In this document: one piece after another, positions 59,689 through 64,000 of the stretch
Position numbering within the stretch: position 1 is the first letter of the stretch
How the letters are laid out: every line of letters starts with the position of its first letter
Assembly (NCBI GenBank): GCA_003241895.1
Contig: QBLY01000004.1
Coordinates: 1 to 64,000, forward strand
DNA: 64,000 nucleotides
Direction of reading: 5' to 3'
Origin: Lysobacteraceae bacterium
GTDB lineage: Bacteria > Pseudomonadota > Gammaproteobacteria > Xanthomonadales > Xanthomonadaceae
Made by a program: the position numbers and the translations under genes
The notes under the pieces: generated by a model
What the model was told of the DNA's origin: nothing
Databases searched by the model: none
The model's input: the letters and a program-made list of their open reading frames with translations, nothing else

Positions 59689-61314
59689 ATGCCTGCCAAT
59701 TCCAAAGCGCCCCAGCGACTGCTGCAGCTGCTGCCTGACGTGGTGGTGCAGACGGATGCGCTGTGGGTGATCACCTACTTGAACCCCGCTTGGCACAAGG
59801 TCACGGGCCACCCGCTGGATGCGACGCTCGGCCAGTCTTTGCTCGACTTCGTGCATCCCGATGACAAGGGCACGTTGAGATCGGGCATGCCGGTATTCCG
59901 TTTGCGCTTCGCCGGCTCGGACTATCGCTGGATGCGTCTGCAGCTGCAGGCGGAATCTGATTCAGAAGACCGCGTGCTCAGTCGCCAGGGCATGTTGATT
60001 GAAATCACCGAGATCACCGAACAGGTATTGATCGAAGTCCGCCAGCGCTTCCTGCGCTTGCTTGAAACAATCGACGGCGTCGTGTGGGAAGCGGAGCGCG
60101 GCGTGGGAAACACCTTCTTAAGCCCACAAGTCGAGCGCCTTTTCGGCTTTACGGTTGAGGAATGGCGGTCTGATCCAAACTTCTGGCGCGCGCAGGTGCA
60201 TCCCGATGACCTCCCGGCGGCGCAAGCCGTAGACGAAGCCGCTTACAACGCAACGAAGAGTTACGCGTACGAGATGAGTTACCGGTTGATTTCCAAATCC
60301 GGAAAGGTCGTGTGGGTGCGCGATCTTTGCCGCGTTATCGTCGAGCCGAAACGACCGAATCGCATGATCGGCCTGATGATCGACGTGAGCCAACAAAAAC
60401 AAACCGAACTCGAACTGGTTGAATCCGACAACCGTTATGCGCTCGCCACCCGCGGATCCAACGACGGCATCTGGGATTGGAATTTGCAAACGGATGTATT
60501 GCATGTCTCTCAGCGCTTCCATGAAATAGTTGGATTGAGCGATAGCGGAAACCTGCATGATGGCGGCTGGCGCTTTCTTGAGCAGCTCATTGATCCAGAT
60601 GATCGTGAGCGTGTGCAGGCGGCCTATCTCAGGCACTTGGCGGGCAACAGTGCAAACTTTTCAGTGGATTTTCGCGCCCGCCACGCATCGGAGCGATTGG
60701 CGTGGGTCAACTGGCGAGGAGTTGCCCATTTCGAACATGGCGTTGCCGTGCGGATGGCCGGCTCACTAAGCGATTTGGCGGAGCGCGGCAGCTCTTATGA
60801 CTCCTTGACCAACCTGCCTGGCCGCCCGCTTTTTCGCGATCGCCTGGAGCACGCCATCGCGATTCATCACGATGCTGTGTCGAAAGACGATCCCGCGCTG
60901 GCACAAGCGCAAACAACAATGTTTGCAGTGCTGCTGCTGGATCTCAATCAATTCAAGGCAGTCAATGACACCCTCGGTCACCATGCAGGTGACCAGCTAT
61001 TGCAGCAGGTTGCCCGCCGACTCGAATCCAGCGTACGCGCTTCCGACCTTGTCGCGCGCATGAGTGGTGATGAATTCAACGTGCTGCTTGAATCCGCCGA
61101 CCTCACCAGTGCAACCGCCAGGGCGGAACAAATCGCCGCCGCCCTGGCCGTGCCCTATCAGCTCGGCGAGCACACCGTGAGAAGCGGCGCAAGCATTGGC
61201 GTTGTCAGCAGCCAGGCCGGCTTCGCGACAACCGATGCCTACCTGCGCGCCGCGGACGCTGCCATGTATCAAGCCAAGAGTGATCGATTGGGTGTGTTTG
61301 TTTTTGCCGGCTGA
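59689..61314 (+). CDS. PAS-PAS-PAS-GGDEF diguanylate cyclase
   Basis: 541 residues, soluble. Three PAS/PAC-like units: about 10-118 (WVITYLNPAWHKVTG), 120-245 (WEAERGVGNTFLSPQVERLFG) and 250-365 (GIWDWNLQTDVLHVS). The GGDEF domain (about 372-540) has the signature SGDEF at 459-463 instead of GGDEF, still with Asp/Glu for metal and catalysis; some SGDEF enzymes are reported active. No EAL domain. GC content is visibly lower than in the surrounding genes, with different codon use (more A/T at third positions), pointing to horizontal origin. Confidence 0.9.
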   Translation: MPANSKAPQRLLQLLPDVVVQTDALWVITYLNPAWHKVTGHPLDATLGQSLLDFVHPDDKGTLRSGMPVFRLRFAGSDYRWMRLQLQAESDSEDRVLSRQGMLIEITEITEQVLIEVRQRFLRLLETIDGVVWEAERGVGNTFLSPQVERLFGFTVEEWRSDPNFWRAQVHPDDLPAAQAVDEAAYNATKSYAYEMSYRLISKSGKVVWVRDLCRVIVEPKRPNRMIGLMIDVSQQKQTELELVESDNRYALATRGSNDGIWDWNLQTDVLHVSQRFHEIVGLSDSGNLHDGGWRFLEQLIDPDDRERVQAAYLRHLAGNSANFSVDFRARHASERLAWVNWRGVAHFEHGVAVRMAGSLSDLAERGSSYDSLTNLPGRPLFRDRLEHAIAIHHDAVSKDDPALAQAQTTMFAVLLLDLNQFKAVNDTLGHHAGDQLLQQVARRLESSVRASDLVARMSGDEFNVLLESADLTSATARAEQIAAALAVPYQLGEHTVRSGASIGVVSSQAGFATTDAYLRAADAAMYQAKSDRLGVFVFAG

Positions 61315-61502
61315 AGTCCGACACCACTGCTGAAAGGCATTTGCAAAACCGGCGTCCCCGCCACGAGCATGTCCAAGGCCCAGCATTTCGTCGTCACGGA
61401 ACCAACAAGGTCTGGACCTCCGGTGCTTGCAGTGGCGGTCTGCCCACGGGTGGGCCGGGTTTGGCCCATTTGGCCGTGTTAAGCAATTGTTGCCGTTATT
61501 CA

Positions 61503-61530
61503 GGTTATGCTTGATGAAAAGCGCATAACC
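61503..61530 (+). promoter_or_regulatory. Inverted repeat just upstream of the mini-SPFH gene
   Basis: GGTTATGC (61503-61510) and GCATAACC (61523-61530) form a perfect 8-bp inverted repeat with a 12-base loop, ending 11 bases before the ATG. It could be an operator or a leader hairpin over the ribosome site, since no Shine-Dalgarno is otherwise visible. The rest of 61315-61502 shows no gene. Confidence 0.4.
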
Positions 61531-61541
61531 CACTGGCATAC

Positions 61542-61979
61542 ATGGCAAACCTGAACCCTCTCCTGCCCCTCCCTCTGCCGCTGGCCAGCTTGGCGTGGCT
61601 GACCGGCTTCCGCCGCGTGCCCGACAACTGCGTGGTTACCGTGCACCGCTTCGGCCGGTTCGTGCGGGCCCTGGGCGCCGGCTGGCGCTGGACCTTGCCG
61701 GGACTGGACCAGTTGGGCCAGCCGGTCTGCCTGATCGGCCACCACCTCGACATACCGGACGCCACCGGCGCCCACGCCGAGCTGTACTACCAGATTCTCG
61801 ACCCGGCCCAGGCCGGCGAAGCCCTGGACCGGGTGGACGCCCTGGTCACCGACCACACCCGCGCCGCCCTGGCCACCCTGGGCGCCCGCCCGCTGGCCGA
61901 CGCCCTCAAGGCCGAACTCAACCAGCGCGTCAGCCGCATGGGCCTGCGCGTCATCCGCTGCTCCCTCCACGCCGCCTGA
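61542..61979 (+). CDS. Minimal SPFH/Band-7-like protein
   Basis: 145 residues. A short hydrophobic N-terminus (LLPLPLPLASLAWLTGF) is followed by the start of an SPFH fold: RRVPDNCVVTVHRFGRFVRALGAGWRWTLP, then a shortened core (ELYYQILDPAQAGEALDRVD) and a helix with ALKAELNQRVSRMGLRV. Full stomatin/HflK proteins are about 280-420 residues, so this is a reduced form, either natural or decayed. Function unknown. The stop codon shares its last A with a type A palindrome. Confidence 0.65.
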   Translation: MANLNPLLPLPLPLASLAWLTGFRRVPDNCVVTVHRFGRFVRALGAGWRWTLPGLDQLGQPVCLIGHHLDIPDATGAHAELYYQILDPAQAGEALDRVDALVTDHTRAALATLGARPLADALKAELNQRVSRMGLRVIRCSLHAA

Positions 61980-62033
61980 AATGGGGTCAGAGAACATATT
62001 TGTTTGAAACAAATATATTCTCTGACCCCATTT
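61979..62033. repeat. GGGGTCAG palindrome, type A
   Basis: 27-bp arms (61979-62005 and 62007-62033) around a single central G, with one mismatch (C at 61995). The outer arm reads AAATGGGGTCAGAGAA and so on. It begins in the SPFH stop codon and ends 18 bases before rsmG, acting as a plausible terminator. Confidence 0.88.
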
Positions 62034-62051
62034 CGCCGTGACAATGGGGGT

Positions 62052-62699
62052 ATGAATCCGCTTTCTTATTTGTTGCCCGAGCTTGAGTCGGGGCTTGTGG
62101 CGCTGGGCCTGCCGGCGCAGCCGCTGGCGGGGCGCCTGCTCGACTACCTGGCGCTGCTTGATCGCTGGAACAAGACCTACAACCTCACCGCCGTACGTGA
62201 TCCGCGCGCGATGCTGACCCGCCACCTGCTCGACTCGCTGTCCATGTGGCCGCACGTGGGTGACGGGCCGCTGGCCGACCTCGGCACCGGGCCCGGCCTG
62301 CCCGGCATCCCGCTGGCCATGGCCTGCCCCGGCCTGCAGGTCACGCTGGTAGAAAGCAATGGCAAGAAAGCCCGCTTCCTGCGCGAAGCCGTGCGCAGCC
62401 TGGGCCTGGCCAACGCCCGGGTGCTCGAATCGCGCGCCGAAGCGGTGGCCGAACCCGGCGCCTATGGCCAGATCACCGCGCGCGCCATGGACACGCTGGC
62501 CGGCATCCTGGCCGTGGGCGGCCACCTGCTGGCCCCGGGCGGCCGCCTGCTGGCCATGAAGGGCCAGCGCCCCGACGCCGAGATCGCCGCCCTGCCCCCG
62601 GGTTGGCGGGTCGAATCGCTGCAGCCGCTGGCCGTTCCGGGCCTGGACGGCGACCGTCATCTGGTCTGCGTCACCCGCGAGCCGCCGCAGGCGGCATAA
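62052..62699 (+). CDS. rsmG: 16S rRNA (guanine527-N7)-methyltransferase
   Basis: 215 residues (E. coli RsmG 207). SAM-binding motif [15 protein letters not shown], preceded by [20 protein letters not shown] and followed by [19 protein letters not shown] and the [10 protein letters not shown] block. Methylates G527 of 16S rRNA. ATG 62052 has GGGGG closely upstream. Located just before parA-parB, as in many chromosomes near the origin, although mnmG is not beside it here. Confidence 0.95.
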   Translation: MNPLSYLLPELESGLVALGLPAQPLAGRLLDYLALLDRWNKTYNLTAVRDPRAMLTRHLLDSLSMWPHVGDGPLADLGTGPGLPGIPLAMACPGLQVTLVESNGKKARFLREAVRSLGLANARVLESRAEAVAEPGAYGQITARAMDTLAGILAVGGHLLAPGGRLLAMKGQRPDAEIAALPPGWRVESLQPLAVPGLDGDRHLVCVTREPPQAA

Positions 62700-62780
62700 T
62701 CCCAAGTCCGGGCCGACGCATCGCCGACTCCCGTTTGTTAACCAACCACCGGGCCGAAGGGCGCGGCGCCAGGAGACTGC

Positions 62781-63560
62781 ATGGGTCGCATCATCGCCAT
62801 CGCCAACCAGAAAGGCGGAGTGGGCAAGACCACCACCGCCGTGAACCTGGCCGCCGCGCTGGCCGCGGTCCCGCGCAAGGTGCTGCTGGTGGACATGGAC
62901 CCGCAGGGCAACGCCACCATGGCTTCGGGCGTGGACAAGCGCGAGCTTGAAAACTCCACCTGCGAAGTGCTGCTGGCGGAGTGCCCCGCCAGCGCCGCCA
63001 TCGTCAAGACCGCCGAAGGCTACGACCTTCTGCCGGGCAACATCGACCTCACCGCGGCCGAGATCAGGCTGATGGATGAAAGCGCGCGCGAGCAGCGGCT
63101 CAAGAACGCGCTGGGGCCCATCCGCGACAACTACGACTACATCCTCATCGACTGCCCGCCGTCGCTGTCCCTGCTGACGCTCAACGCGCTGGCCGTGGCC
63201 GACGGCGTCATTGTGCCCATGCAGTGCGAATACTTCGCGCTCGAGGGCCTGAGCTCGCTGGTGGACACCATCAACGCGCTCAAGGGCAAGCTCAACCCGG
63301 CGCTGGAAATCGACGGCATCGTGCGCACCATGTTCGACGTGCGAAACAACCTCGCCAACGCGGTGTCGGGCGAGCTCACCAAGCATTTCGGCGACAAGGT
63401 TTTCCGCTCGATCATCCCGCGCAACGTGCGCCTGGCCGAGGCGCCCAGCCACGGCCAAAGCATCGTCGGCTATGACCGGGCTTCGCGCGGCGGCATCGCC
63501 TACCTGGGCCTGGCCGGCGAGATCGTGCGGCGCGAGAAGAAGTTGAAGGAGTCAGCATGA
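62781..63560 (+). CDS. parA: Chromosome-partitioning ATPase ParA (Soj)
   Basis: 259 residues. Deviant Walker A ANQKGGVGKTTTAVNLAAAL, Walker A' VLLVDMDPQGNATMASG, Walker B YDYILIDCPPSLSLLT. It drives movement of ParB-parS complexes for chromosome segregation. AGGAG lies 6 bases upstream of ATG 62781. Its stop overlaps the parB start (ATGA). Confidence 0.97.
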   Translation: MGRIIAIANQKGGVGKTTTAVNLAAALAAVPRKVLLVDMDPQGNATMASGVDKRELENSTCEVLLAECPASAAIVKTAEGYDLLPGNIDLTAAEIRLMDESAREQRLKNALGPIRDNYDYILIDCPPSLSLLTLNALAVADGVIVPMQCEYFALEGLSSLVDTINALKGKLNPALEIDGIVRTMFDVRNNLANAVSGELTKHFGDKVFRSIIPRNVRLAEAPSHGQSIVGYDRASRGGIAYLGLAGEIVRREKKLKESA

Positions 63561-64000
63561 GCACCAAGAAGCGCGGCCTTGGCCGCGGCCTGGAGGCCCT
63601 GCTGGGCACCGGCAACAAGGGCGCGGCACCGTCGGCCGAAACGGAGGACGCCGGTGAAGGCATGCGTACGCTGCCCATCGACGCCATGCAGCCTGGCAAG
63701 TACCAGCCGCGCACCGGCATGGATCCGGACAAGCTCACCGAGCTGGCCGAGTCCATCAAGGCCCAGGGCCTGATCCAGCCGATCGTGGTGCGCGACATCG
63801 GCACCGGCAAGGACGGCAAGCCGCGCTACGAGATCATCGCCGGCGAACGCCGCTGGCGCGCCGCCACCCAGGCCGGACTGACCGATATCCCGGTGGTGCT
63901 GCGCGAAGTGGACGACCGCGCCGTGATTGCCATGGCGCTGATCGAGAACATCCAGCGCGAAGACCTCAACCCGCTGGAAGAAGCCCAGGCGCTGAGCCGG
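63557..64000 (+). CDS. parB: Chromosome-partitioning protein ParB, 3' end outside window
   Basis: The first 148 codons are visible. N-terminal KRGLGRGLEALLG (ParA-stimulating tail), then the ParB/Srx CTPase domain with GERRWRAATQAGL and the start of box II-like LIENIQREDLNPLEEAQALSR. Binds parS sites near the origin. The helix-turn-helix and dimerisation domains lie beyond the window. Coupled to parA by ATGA. Confidence 0.97.
   Translation, partial: MSTKKRGLGRGLEALLGTGNKGAAPSAETEDAGEGMRTLPIDAMQPGKYQPRTGMDPDKLTELAESIKAQGLIQPIVVRDIGTGKDGKPRYEIIAGERRWRAATQAGLTDIPVVLREVDDRAVIAMALIENIQREDLNPLEEAQALSR

Overview
The window is a high-GC gammaproteobacterial chromosome segment that looks like Lysobacteraceae/Xanthomonadaceae (Lysobacter/Luteimonas/Arenimonas type). 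The grounds are a XanB2-type chorismatase, two S9 (dipeptidyl-peptidase-like) enzymes, the YcgL plus membrane-ankyrin pair, an Rho with a long Gly-rich N-terminal extension, and a C-rich-loop small RNA downstream of polA that resembles Xanthomonas sX13. Gene density is very high: many genes overlap by 4-25 bases or are separated by only a few bases. No rRNA, tRNA or CRISPR array was seen. All identifications come from reading motifs; no search was run.

Layout. 1-4.5 kb: rho (5' end outside the window), a TonB-like secreted protein, a KefC-type K+/H+ antiporter. 4.6-10.6 kb: membrane ankyrin protein, ycgL, S9 peptidase. 10.6-16 kb: chorismatase xanB2 divergent from hemF, the structured sRNA, polA, a DUF2782 protein. 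16-19 kb: TRAP transporter (small and large permeases, with a convergent Tat-type binding lipoprotein). 19-22.3 kb: a lipoprotein gene bracketed by an exact-length duplication of the uvrD 3' end, then uvrD. 22.3-28.3 kb: DUF3185 protein, a saccharopine-dehydrogenase-like/SDR pair, then SDR, nu-class GST and dipeptidyl peptidase IV. 28.3-29.8 kb: xthA, cytochrome b561.

29.8-38.2 kb is the most coherent accessory unit. A TonB-dependent receptor, a YfcC/ArcD-type membrane carrier and an isoaspartyl-dipeptidase-like protein form one tight minus-strand operon. A secreted cyanophycinase-like S51 peptidase is divergent from it and is followed by threonine aldolase. I read this as a scavenging pathway for cyanophycin or other isoaspartyl peptides (capture, cleavage, uptake, final hydrolysis). 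A previously unlisted 26-codon open frame sits in the receptor leader.

38.2-50.3 kb: MFS exporter, oligopeptidase A, aldehyde dehydrogenase, gamma-carbonic-anhydrase-like protein, an unrecognised 626-residue secreted protein, hemB-aroE, and an incomplete peptide ABC transporter (permease plus fused double ATPase). 50.3-61.3 kb is rich in cyclic-di-GMP signalling: GAF-GAF-GGDEF-EAL, an epimerase, a CHASE3 hybrid histidine kinase paired with an HD-GYP response regulator, then a visibly lower-GC stretch with an unknown gene and a PAS-PAS-PAS-GGDEF gene. 61.5-64 kb: mini SPFH protein, rsmG, parA, parB (cut off at the window end).

Scattered through the window are palindromes beginning GGGGTCAG that abut stop or start codons (12557, 28279, 39612, 43837, 61979). 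They look like REP-type mobile palindromes and can act as terminators.
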